The translations under genes and the position numbers were made by a program. The notes beneath the pieces are model-generated. The model searched no databases, had not been told where the DNA came from, and saw only the letters and a program-made list of their open reading frames with translations. This document shows, piece by piece, positions 1 to 6,373 of a stretch of DNA of 8,213 nt. Source of the DNA: Chloroflexota bacterium (GTDB lineage Bacteria > Chloroflexota > Dehalococcoidia > Dehalococcoidales > RBG-16-60-22); assembly GCA_016875955.1 (NCBI GenBank), contig VGOH01000045.1, forward strand, positions 1-8,213, written 5' to 3'. Every line of letters begins with the position of its first letter. The first letter of the stretch is position 1.

Positions 1-1806
1 CTGGCTACTGGCAGCATAGATTATCTTGTTGCTGGCGAAGTCCTGGTCAGGGACAACCTGCACCCTGCCGGTGTTAACGCCGGTTAGTGCTCCTAGTTTT
101 AGCCATGAAGAACCCCCGTCCGTGGAATAGGCGGCGCGACCATCGGCACTGCCGATAAATATGACATCGGTGCCCCCGCTGACAATCATGTGGCCCGTAT
201 CTAACTCACGCCTGGTCGAAATGTTGGTGGAAACAATGGCGCCCCAGCTAAGGCCATTAGAAGATGTCTTGACCACTTTCCCCTCTTTATTAAGCACATA
301 GGCTATGCCAGGGCTTTCCGCCGCCAGGTCCTGGACATTGAGCGGACAGGTGCCCGCCAGCCATTCCCTGTCACCACCATCGGTACTGCAGTAGATTTTA
401 GCGCCGCCTTTTTCTGCAAGGTAAATTGCCTTTGCATCGCCGGGAGCCAGCCTCACAATATAGCTGCTGGTATCCCGTTTACTGAGCACGCGCTGCCACG
501 AGGACTCTCTGCGCCAGAGGCTGAGGTCAGTCCCATCATCGCTCGCCAGGTAAACGGTCTCACCGTCTTTTGAAACGGCCACGTCGCTCAGGTTACTCAA
601 CTTCGTGTCAATCAGGCCCAAGTCCTGAAAAGCTATCCCGCCATCTCTGGAGACGGCAAAGGCGCTCTCATCGCCCGAAGTTCCCGCCACCACCGTATCT
701 CCTGCCCAGGCGACAATAACTCTGTTCTCCCCTCCCGGCCCCTTCATGGCGTAATTTAGTCTGATGATAGGCAATCTGGAGAGCGGATTGGTGCTGCGAT
801 AGACCGTGTTATCATCATAGGCCCCGGCTACCAGGGTCTTACCATCAAAGGCAACGCTGTGCACGTTAATGCTGGCGGAAAGTGGTTCGCAGATTGTGTT
901 TCTGAGGCGATATACCCCGCCGGTCGCCCCATCGCCACTGTTCGCCAGGCCAATATAAGCGATACGGCGGTCTCTCATGCTAGCCAGGTATTCAGGGGAC
1001 AGCGCTATTGAAACGGCAGCCAGCGGGCCGGCAGCGTCATATTCGGTTATGGTTACCGGATAGTCGCCAAACCCGGCCTCCGCATTCCATGCCTGAGAGG
1101 CGAAGCTGAAAACCTGCAGCGGCACACGGTTATCATCGGTTTCACCGACGGTTACCAGAACTTTGTCTTCCGGGAAATTCGGGGAGAAGGCCAGCGCCCG
1201 GGCGCTTTTTGTCTTTTCGTATCCAGGCAGGGTAGTGGTTTCCCACCACCCCGGTTTCTCCACCCCGATGTCATAGTACCAGACATTGCCCACCCCAGCC
1301 GTCTCCTCACCAGCAACCGCCAGATAATACGTCCCATCGCTGGCGGCGGAAATGGCCATGTCATAAATTGTGCTGGCGATGTCGCCACTTTCTCCCTGGA
1401 CCGTGCCCGTGGCATGCCAGGTTGTACCGCCATCGGTGGTGTAATAGACCACGGGGACAATGGCTCTGGCCACCGCCGCCACATCGGCATTATCCGGCGC
1501 CACCGCCACCAGGTCGGCGGTAACATCAAGGCTCTGCGCCACCCAGCTTGCCCCGGCGTCGCTGGACTTAAATACCCATCCTCCAGATAGGCTGTTGCCG
1601 GGCACAGCATATATGGTGACGCCGTCAGCTGCCGCGGCCAGGTCACGGACATCAACGCCGGGCGGCCCGAGCTGGTAACCTTCCGTGCCGGGAATTGACA
1701 CCGCCGTCCAAGCTGGCGCTGCGGCTGAGGCCGGCAGTGCCGATGACAGCAGGCTGGCCACCACCATGATAACCAGCCCCGTGATTCGCCATAATTTTAG
1801 TCCCAT
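1..1806 (-). CDS. Secreted Asp-box (BNR/sialidase-type repeat) beta-propeller protein, partial (C-terminus off the left edge)
   Basis: The frame is open from an ATG at 1806 to the window edge: 602 codons with no stop. Residues 1-28 form a good signal peptide: MGLKLWR, a hydrophobic stretch (ITGLVIMVVASLL), then an ASA-A type cleavage site. The mature part contains repeated Asp-box motifs (S/T-x-D-x-G-x-x-W/F): SSDAGASW (81-88), TTDGGTTW (123-130), SRDGGIAF (386-393), STDGGDREW (474-482, one residue longer), TSSNGLSW (514-521, Asp replaced by Asn) and STDGGSSW (561-568). Asp-boxes mark beta-propeller blades in sialidases, sortilin/VPS10-like and photosystem II assembly factor (Ycf48)-like proteins. 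I see no sialidase catalytic residues, so a structural or binding role outside the membrane is more likely than hydrolysis. The upstream frame has a stop at 1876-1878 and no better start. The ribosome-binding site is weak (GGGGCG abutting the ATG, or GAGGT about 20 nt upstream). It is separated from ridA by 170 bp and is probably a separate unit. Function is unknown. Confidence 0.85.
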   Translation of the reverse strand, partial: MGLKLWRITGLVIMVVASLLSSALPASAAAPAWTAVSIPGTEGYQLGPPGVDVRDLAAAADGVTIYAVPGNSLSGGWVFKSSDAGASWVAQSLDVTADLVAVAPDNADVAAVARAIVPVVYYTTDGGTTWHATGTVQGESGDIASTIYDMAISAASDGTYYLAVAGEETAGVGNVWYYDIGVEKPGWWETTTLPGYEKTKSARALAFSPNFPEDKVLVTVGETDDNRVPLQVFSFASQAWNAEAGFGDYPVTITEYDAAGPLAAVSIALSPEYLASMRDRRIAYIGLANSGDGATGGVYRLRNTICEPLSASINVHSVAFDGKTLVAGAYDDNTVYRSTNPLSRLPIIRLNYAMKGPGGENRVIVAWAGDTVVAGTSGDESAFAVSRDGGIAFQDLGLIDTKLSNLSDVAVSKDGETVYLASDDGTDLSLWRRESSWQRVLSKRDTSSYIVRLAPGDAKAIYLAEKGGAKIYCSTDGGDREWLAGTCPLNVQDLAAESPGIAYVLNKEGKVVKTSSNGLSWGAIVSTNISTRRELDTGHMIVSGGTDVIFIGSADGRAAYSTDGGSSWLKLGALTGVNTGRVQVVPDQDFASNKIIYAASSQ

Positions 1807-1976
1807 CGCCCCGGCACCCGCCTGAATTACCTCGGTGAAGCGTTTGGATATCCCTACCGGCGGAGTTACAGAATCTCACCTGCCTCGTCAGGAGTGGCTA
1901 TCTACAGATTCAGCCTCCGGGCAAGGCGCGCTGTGATGAAGGTTTTTCACCTATACCGAAATTTCTTTCCCTTTAG
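1807..1976. other. Intergenic spacer between ridA and the Asp-box protein gene
   Basis: This 170-bp gap lies between two minus-strand genes. It should hold the end of the ridA transcript and the promoter of the exported protein gene. On the minus strand there is one very short hairpin (AGGT-GAAAA-ACCT, near 1940-1952), but no U-tract follows it. I could not find a convincing -35/-10 pair or a riboswitch I recognise. Read-through from the upstream operon cannot be excluded. Confidence 0.5.
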
Positions 1977-2357
1977 CTATGCACGGTAGGCGATGCCTTC
2001 TATCTCCACCACCATCTCCGGCCTCGCCAGCGCGGCGACGATGACCGTAGAGCGGGCCGGCAGGTCCTTGGTGAAACAGGTCCGGTATACTTCATTCATC
2101 TTGGGGAAATCCTCAGCCCTGGTCAGGAACACGGTGGTCTTAATCACATCGTCCATTGATGCTCCGGCCGCCTCCAGGACCCTCTTCATGTTTTCCAGCA
2201 CCCGCTTGGTCTGGGCTTCAACTCCCACCAGCTTATTACCATCGCTGTCAACGTGTCCAACCTGCCCGGAAACAAAAATATAGTTGCCTGCCTTGATGGC
2301 TGGAGAATAGGGAACGCCCGGAAGCGCCCCGGGTACCGTTATAACCCGCTTGGCCAT
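1977..2357 (-). CDS. ridA: RidA/YjgF/UK114 family enamine/imine deaminase
   Basis: This 126-residue protein has the usual length for the family (E. coli RidA has 128). RidA hydrolyses reactive enamine/imine intermediates, such as 2-aminoacrylate released by PLP enzymes, to 2-oxoacids and ammonia, in the cytoplasm as a trimer. The N-terminus (VPGALPGVPYSPAIKAG), the central FVSGQVG, the DDVIKTTVFLT strand and the C-terminal signature PARSTVIVAALA followed by VEIEGIAYRA are typical. The catalytic arginine corresponds to R102, the glutamate to E118 and the N-terminal tyrosine to Y17. The position of the E. coli active-site Cys107 holds Thr, a common variation. The start is fixed by AAAGGAGGT at 2363-2371, 5 nt before the ATG. 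It is the last gene of the AOR-OYE-RidA operon, 27 bp downstream of the flavoenzyme. Its likely job is detoxifying imines or enamines formed in that pathway, an inference from position. Family assignment is firm; the substrate is not known. Confidence 0.93.
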   Translation of the reverse strand: MAKRVITVPGALPGVPYSPAIKAGNYIFVSGQVGHVDSDGNKLVGVEAQTKRVLENMKRVLEAAGASMDDVIKTTVFLTRAEDFPKMNEVYRTCFTKDLPARSTVIVAALARPEMVVEIEGIAYRA

Positions 2358-2384
2358 GTCATACCTCCTTTGAACTCTGGATTT

Positions 2385-4301
2385 TTATATCTTCTGCCCC
2401 GTTTGAAATCCCTCGCTGATGGCATCACGTATGGTGCGCGGTTTGACGCAGTCGCCAATACGATAGACTTCCGCTATCTTACCTTTTATAGCCTCATAAA
2501 GTCCTGTCTCCGGCACTGACCCCGCCGCCAGAATCACGGTATCGGCTTCTATGGTTCTTTCCTTGCCATCTCTGGTGGTTATGCTGACACCCTTGGGACT
2601 GACGCTGTTATATTTTACCTCGCGGAGCAAAGTTACGCCTTTTTCCAGAAGCCGGCTGAGGAAAAAGTCCCGGACGGTGGGGCCAACACCGGTGGCCATT
2701 TCCGGGCCACGGCGCATCACAGTCACCTCTTTGCCCCGGTCGGCCAGAAATTCCGCTGTTTCACACCCCACCAGCTCGCCGCCGATTATGGCCACCTTCT
2801 TGCCGACCTTCGCCTTGCCCTCCAGGACTGCCTCCGCCTGGACGGCCTTTACCCTGTCCAGGCCGGGAATACTGGGGACGAGGGGCTTGACACCGGTGGC
2901 CACGACAACGACATCGGGATTAAATCTGGAAATCGCTGCCGCCGTAGCTTCTTTGCCCGTCTGGACGCTGACACCGAGTTTATGGAGTTGCCGCTCCAGA
3001 TATTGATAAAGCGGCGCGATTCTGTCTTTGTGTGGCGGTATCGCCGCCGGAATAAGCTGCCCGCCGAGACGTGATTCCCTTTCCCAGAGCGTTACTTTGT
3101 GACCACGAAGGGCAGCTATCCGCGCCGTTTCCATGCCCGCCGGGCCGCCGCCAACGACGAGCACCTTCTTGGCTCTGGTAGCGGGCACTATCTCGCTTTC
3201 CTTCTCACGACCCAGAGAGGCGTTCACCGCGCAGCGTATGCCCTTAACTGCCGGATTGCGAACATCATCGCGGCAACTGTTACAGATGATGCAGGGGTTG
3301 ATATCGTCTATCCGCCCGGAGGCTACCTTATTCGTCCATTCCGCGTCGGCCAGAACTCCCTTGCCGATAGCGATGAGGTCGGCCTTGCCTTCCCGCAGCA
3401 GCCGTTCGCCGTCCTCGGGCGTTATCCTGCCCACGGCAATTACCGGTATGGAAACCGCTTTCTTGATGCCTGCCGCCAGCTCCTCAATAACCGCGGAAAC
3501 AAAGGTGGGCGTGGTGCGATTTGTCGGTGCTGCCGGCCCCCAGGCGGTGACGTGGAGTGCCACCAGGCCAGCGTCCTGCGCCATACGTGCTGTCTGCTGG
3601 GCGTCTTCCAGAGTAATGCCCTGTGTGCCATATTCCTTGCCGTCCATACGGCACCACACAGGATAGTCATTGCCCACGGCCTTTTTTATGGCCGCGATGA
3701 CTTCCAGAAGAAACCGCGTCCGGTGGCGCACGTCGCCACCATAGTCATCATTTCGCTTATTTGAAGTCGGTGACAGGAACTGGTTGATAAGATAGCCATG
3801 GGCGCCGTGGATCTCCACGCCATCAAACCCCGCCTTTTTGGCTCTGAGCGCGGCATCGGCGAAATAAGTCACCGTATCTTTGATCTCTTTAACCGTCATT
3901 TCCCGGGGTGTTTCACCAGCCAGGCCGGGCAGCGGAGAGGGAGCCACAGGTTGCAGGCCACTTACCGTTGACTTGGCCTCGCGGCCACCGTGATGAAGCT
4001 GGATGGCAATCTTGGCGCCATTCTTATGGACCGTCCCGACCAGCTCCCTCAATTTGGGAATGAACTTGTCGTCACTGATGCCAATCTGATTGACGAATGC
4101 CCACCCCTGCCGGTGGACATAGGTCGCTTCCACGATGACCAGTCCCACACCACCCCGAGCCCGAGCGCCATAGTAGTTCTTGGTACGTTCGGTGACAAAA
4201 CCGTCATCGCTGGCGTACCTTGTCACCATCGGCGGCATAACAATACGGTTTCTGAGCTCTATACGCCCGAGACGGAAAGGTTCCCAGAGTTTTCCACTCA
4301 T
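2385..4301 (-). CDS. OYE-family NADH:flavin oxidoreductase with 4Fe-4S and FAD/NAD(P) domains (2,4-dienoyl-CoA reductase / 2-enoate reductase type)
   Basis: This 638-residue protein has the full architecture of the FadH / 2-enoate reductase / BaiCD family. Residues 1-335 are an FMN-binding TIM barrel beginning LWEPFRLGRIELRNRIVMPPM. The HGAHGYLINQFLSP motif (165-178) includes the His and Tyr region of the active site. A 4Fe-4S cluster motif follows: C337-x2-C340-x2-C343-x13-C357. Next come an FAD dinucleotide fold (GGGPAG at 384-389), a nested NAD(P) fold (GGELVG at 507-512) and a C-terminal FAD-contacting IGD segment (615-617). Such enzymes pass electrons from NAD(P)H via FAD and the cluster to FMN, and reduce a C=C bond conjugated to a carbonyl. 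I chose the ATG at 4301, not the one at 4310: AAGGAGGT (4311-4318) directly abuts the upstream ATG (zero spacing) but is 9 nt from this one. It is the middle gene of the operon, 40 bp after AOR and 27 bp before ridA. Substrate candidates are 2-enoates (cinnamate-like), dienoyl-CoA or steroid-like enones. Confidence 0.92.
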   Translation of the reverse strand: MSGKLWEPFRLGRIELRNRIVMPPMVTRYASDDGFVTERTKNYYGARARGGVGLVIVEATYVHRQGWAFVNQIGISDDKFIPKLRELVGTVHKNGAKIAIQLHHGGREAKSTVSGLQPVAPSPLPGLAGETPREMTVKEIKDTVTYFADAALRAKKAGFDGVEIHGAHGYLINQFLSPTSNKRNDDYGGDVRHRTRFLLEVIAAIKKAVGNDYPVWCRMDGKEYGTQGITLEDAQQTARMAQDAGLVALHVTAWGPAAPTNRTTPTFVSAVIEELAAGIKKAVSIPVIAVGRITPEDGERLLREGKADLIAIGKGVLADAEWTNKVASGRIDDINPCIICNSCRDDVRNPAVKGIRCAVNASLGREKESEIVPATRAKKVLVVGGGPAGMETARIAALRGHKVTLWERESRLGGQLIPAAIPPHKDRIAPLYQYLERQLHKLGVSVQTGKEATAAAISRFNPDVVVVATGVKPLVPSIPGLDRVKAVQAEAVLEGKAKVGKKVAIIGGELVGCETAEFLADRGKEVTVMRRGPEMATGVGPTVRDFFLSRLLEKGVTLLREVKYNSVSPKGVSITTRDGKERTIEADTVILAAGSVPETGLYEAIKGKIAEVYRIGDCVKPRTIRDAISEGFQTGQKI

Positions 4302-4333
4302 GGCAAACATACCTCCTTAACCTGGTTTTGCCA
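4301..4333 (-). repeat. Inverted repeat TGGCAAA/TTTGCCA bracketing the Shine-Dalgarno of the flavoenzyme gene
   Basis: The transcript has a perfect 7-bp stem between 4333-4327 (UGGCAAA) and 4307-4301 (UUUGCCA). The ribosome-binding site lies in the 19-nt loop, and the A of the start codon is in the last stem pair. The upstream arm can alternatively form a small hairpin CUGG-CAAAA-CCAG (4335-4323 region). Such a structure could tune translation within the operon. It may also be chance. Confidence 0.45.
4311..4318 (-). promoter_or_regulatory. Shine-Dalgarno AAGGAGGT that decides the start of the flavoenzyme
   Basis: On the minus strand this perfect anti-16S match is followed immediately by ATG (4310-4308) and, 9 nt later and in frame, by ATG (4301-4299). 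Zero spacing cannot support initiation at the first ATG, so the second is the likely start and the protein begins MSGKLWEPF. Confidence 0.75.
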
Positions 4334-4341
4334 GCATTATT

Positions 4342-6222
4342 TTATTTTGAAGGCAGCTGGGATGCCGCCCACTCAATGCCCAGTTCCCCAAGCCGGCCGG
4401 GTGTCGGGATACCGTTGGGCCAGCCCATCATCTGGTAATAAAGCTGTTTGCCCTGCTCAAACGCCTTGGGGTCAAGTGCCACCTTGAGCGGCCCGGAAGG
4501 GTGGGGAGCGAAGAAGCGCTTGGGCATGGTATCGTCTTTCACGGTAAAACCTTCTCTCAGATTGAAGATTCGTGCCAGGTTTGCGGAACGTTCGCCAACC
4601 TTGAGCAGCTCGAAGAACGTGGTATCCCAGCCGGTAACCGCCCTGACCAGCTGGGTGATGCGCTCCAGGCCAACCAAGCTCAAGGACATGACGAAGTAGC
4701 AGCAGACCGCGCAGTTGAGGAAGTGAATGAATTCGGTGTAATACTTGACCAGACGGATTTTAGCCGCCGACAGGTCATTGGCCGCCATCGGCTCCAGAAT
4801 GCCAAGCGGGTATAAAGCTTCCAGCATCGGGCCAACATTAGTGTAGACCGTGTCATGTATGTTATGGCAGTGGTCAGCGCCGGTGGGAGATATGGCATAG
4901 CCCACGCCCATACCCTGCTTCAAGCGGGGCTCATGCATGGGCAGTTCCTGCCCTTTGATATGCATGGCGTACGGCTCAGAGGCAGGGCCGATTTTCCGGG
5001 ACGCCCGCGCCGTACCCTCGGCCAGTGTGTTGCCAAAACCCTGGCGCAGCGCAATCTGCTCCACCATTTTCAGCATGGCATCGGCATTGCCGAAGCGCAA
5101 CTCCACTCCGCCGGTATCTTTGTTTTTCAGCAGCCCGTTTTCAAAGCACTCCATGGCGAAAGCGATGGTCGCCCCGCAGGAGATGGTGTCCAGCCCGTAG
5201 GCATTCGCCAGTTCGTTTCCCTTGGCGATGGCCGGGAGGTCGGTGATGCCGCAATCCGAGCCCATGGCGGCAATCGTTTCATACTCGGGGCCACCGTAGC
5301 GCGGGTCGACCTTATACGGCTTGTCCACCTTTACCTCGCGCTTGCACTGGACAGGACAGGCGTAGCAGGCCCTCCGCTTCACGAAAATCGTGTCCAGCAT
5401 GGCCTGCCCATCTATCTTGTTGGCACCATCAATTGAGCCAAGCTGGAAATTGCGCGTCGGCAGGCCTCCCGCCGGATTGAGGGCCGCCACCACCCGCGCC
5501 GTGCCGAAATCATGCATCCCCTTGTTGGTTATGGGCGTGTTATCGGCAATCCACTTGGCGATATCCTTGAATGCGGCGGCATCAGCAATCCCCACGCGCT
5601 GGTGTCCGCGCACAGCGATGGCCTTCAGTTTCTTTGAGCCCATCACCGCCCCCATGCCCGTCCGCCCGGCCGCGGCATCTAGGTCATTCATAACGGCGGC
5701 AAACCTGACCATGTTCTCTCCGCCGGGGCCGATGTAGGCCACCTTGATATTTTTATCGCCAAGCTCGCCACGGATGGCTTCCTGGCACTCCAGTGCCTTC
5801 ATCCCCCAGAGGTTACGGGCATCTTTGAGCTCGGCCTTACCATCCTGAATGGAAAGGTAGACCGGCTTTTCCGCCTTTCCCTCAACTATTATGGCGTCAA
5901 AACCGGCCATTTTCAGCTCCGCCCCCCAGTAGCCCCCGGAATCAGCCTCGCCGTACCCGCCGGTGAGCGGTGATTTACCGCCGACGCTGTGCCGACCACA
6001 GCCTCCGGCCGGTGCCCCGGTCAGCGGACCAGCGGCGAAGATGAGCTTGTTATCAGGGCCCAGAGGCTCAATGCCCGCCTTACACTCCTTGAGCAGGAAA
6101 TAGCTGATGAAGCCCTCACCGCCAAAATACTGGCGATAGAAATGGTCGGGATATTCCTCCGTCTGGACACTTCCTGCGGAAAGGTCAACTCTCAGTATCC
6201 TGCCGTTGTATCCGTTTGGCAT
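4342..6222 (-). CDS. Aldehyde:ferredoxin oxidoreductase family protein (tungsten/molybdenum pterin, 4Fe-4S)
   Basis: This 626-residue protein is full length for the AOR family, which oxidises aldehydes to carboxylates (or reduces acids) with ferredoxin, using a bis-tungstopterin and one 4Fe-4S cluster in the cytoplasm. Domain 1 (about 1-210) has the signatures GYNGRILRVDL, FAAGPLTG-AP, GGKSPLTGGYGEADSGGYWG (81-100) and AAGRTGMGAVMGSKKLKAIAV (184-204), which build the cofactor and cluster contacts. Domains 2/3 carry the cluster motif C286-x2-C289-x3-C293, GGPEYETIAAMGSDCG (310-325) and NAYGLDTIS (340-348). The fourth cluster ligand should be C507 or C508, within an unusual NCAVCC stretch. The start is supported by GAGGGGG at 6229-6235, with 6 nt spacing. 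It is the first gene of the three-gene operon and the promoter lies about 30 bp upstream. No separate small ferredoxin-like subunit is adjacent, so it is the stand-alone type. Specificity (aliphatic, aromatic, formaldehyde, other) cannot be read from the sequence. Confidence 0.93.
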   Translation of the reverse strand: MPNGYNGRILRVDLSAGSVQTEEYPDHFYRQYFGGEGFISYFLLKECKAGIEPLGPDNKLIFAAGPLTGAPAGGCGRHSVGGKSPLTGGYGEADSGGYWGAELKMAGFDAIIVEGKAEKPVYLSIQDGKAELKDARNLWGMKALECQEAIRGELGDKNIKVAYIGPGGENMVRFAAVMNDLDAAAGRTGMGAVMGSKKLKAIAVRGHQRVGIADAAAFKDIAKWIADNTPITNKGMHDFGTARVVAALNPAGGLPTRNFQLGSIDGANKIDGQAMLDTIFVKRRACYACPVQCKREVKVDKPYKVDPRYGGPEYETIAAMGSDCGITDLPAIAKGNELANAYGLDTISCGATIAFAMECFENGLLKNKDTGGVELRFGNADAMLKMVEQIALRQGFGNTLAEGTARASRKIGPASEPYAMHIKGQELPMHEPRLKQGMGVGYAISPTGADHCHNIHDTVYTNVGPMLEALYPLGILEPMAANDLSAAKIRLVKYYTEFIHFLNCAVCCYFVMSLSLVGLERITQLVRAVTGWDTTFFELLKVGERSANLARIFNLREGFTVKDDTMPKRFFAPHPSGPLKVALDPKAFEQGKQLYYQMMGWPNGIPTPGRLGELGIEWAASQLPSK

Positions 6223-6255
6223 GTGTTACCCCCTCGCTGGAAAATCTCGCCCACT

Positions 6256-6284
6256 AGTATAAGACATAGACCGGAAAGCCGCAA
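6256..6284 (-). promoter_or_regulatory. Sigma70-like promoter of the AOR-OYE-RidA operon
   Basis: On the minus strand TTGCGG (6284-6279) and TATACT (6261-6256) are separated by exactly 17 bp. The predicted start near 6249 gives a leader of about 27 nt that contains the AOR ribosome-binding site. The -10 matches consensus at 5 of 6 positions and the -35 at 3 of 6, including the TTG. Confidence 0.6.
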
Positions 6285-6342
6285 CCATATCTGAAACAGG
6301 AAACCACCTGATGTTGACCGCTGGAATAAAAAGCAATCAGCT

Positions 6343-6351
6343 TGATATAAT
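6343..6351 (+). promoter_or_regulatory. Extended -10 promoter (TGATATAAT) of the larA-like gene
   Basis: A perfect TATAAT at 6346-6351 is preceded by TG one base upstream (6343-6344), the extended -10 configuration. No good -35 lies at 17 bp; TTGACC at 6314-6319 is too far away (26 bp). The predicted start near 6358 leaves about 16 nt of leader with the ribosome-binding site GGAGGAG at 6361-6367. This also argues against the in-frame ATGs at 6311 and 6350 as starts. Confidence 0.6.
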
Positions 6352-6360
6352 GGTTGGCAT

Positions 6361-6367
6361 GGAGGAG
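6361..6367 (+). promoter_or_regulatory. Shine-Dalgarno GGAGGAG that decides the start of the larA-like gene
   Basis: GGAGGAG is followed by a 6-nt spacer and then ATG at 6374. The frame is open further upstream with ATGs at 6311, 6350 and 6359, but none has a comparable site. The first two also lie upstream of the predicted transcription start. Confidence 0.75.
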
Positions 6368-6373
6368 AAAATA

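Noticed and set aside
1152..1655. A 167-codon open frame on the minus strand
   Set aside because: It is in a different frame from the Asp-box protein that covers the same bases, is rich in Trp/Pro/Arg typical of out-of-frame translation, and has no ribosome-binding site.
1652..1879. A 75-codon minus-strand frame across the start of the Asp-box gene
   Set aside because: It is out of frame with the signal peptide and Asp-box repeats, has no ribosome-binding site, and its product is low-complexity Gly/Arg/Ser-rich.
1807..1900. Riboswitch in the leader of the Asp-box gene
   Set aside because: I compared it by eye with common classes (c-di-GMP, cobalamin, SAM, fluoride) and could not find their conserved cores. 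A covariance-model scan would settle it.
1935..1955. Small hairpin after ridA as a terminator
   Set aside because: The stem is only 4 bp and no U-tract follows.
3099..3764. Plus-strand open frames of 177-221 codons
   Set aside because: They are antisense to the cluster and FMN-barrel regions of the flavoenzyme, with no motif or ribosome-binding site.
4855..5436. A 193-codon plus-strand open frame
   Set aside because: It is antisense to conserved AOR motifs and has no independent support.
6311..6373. N-terminal extension of the larA-like protein from the ATG at 6311
   Set aside because: The extension would span the TATAAT element, and the GGAGGAG before 6374 fits the downstream ATG. LarA homologues need no such extension.
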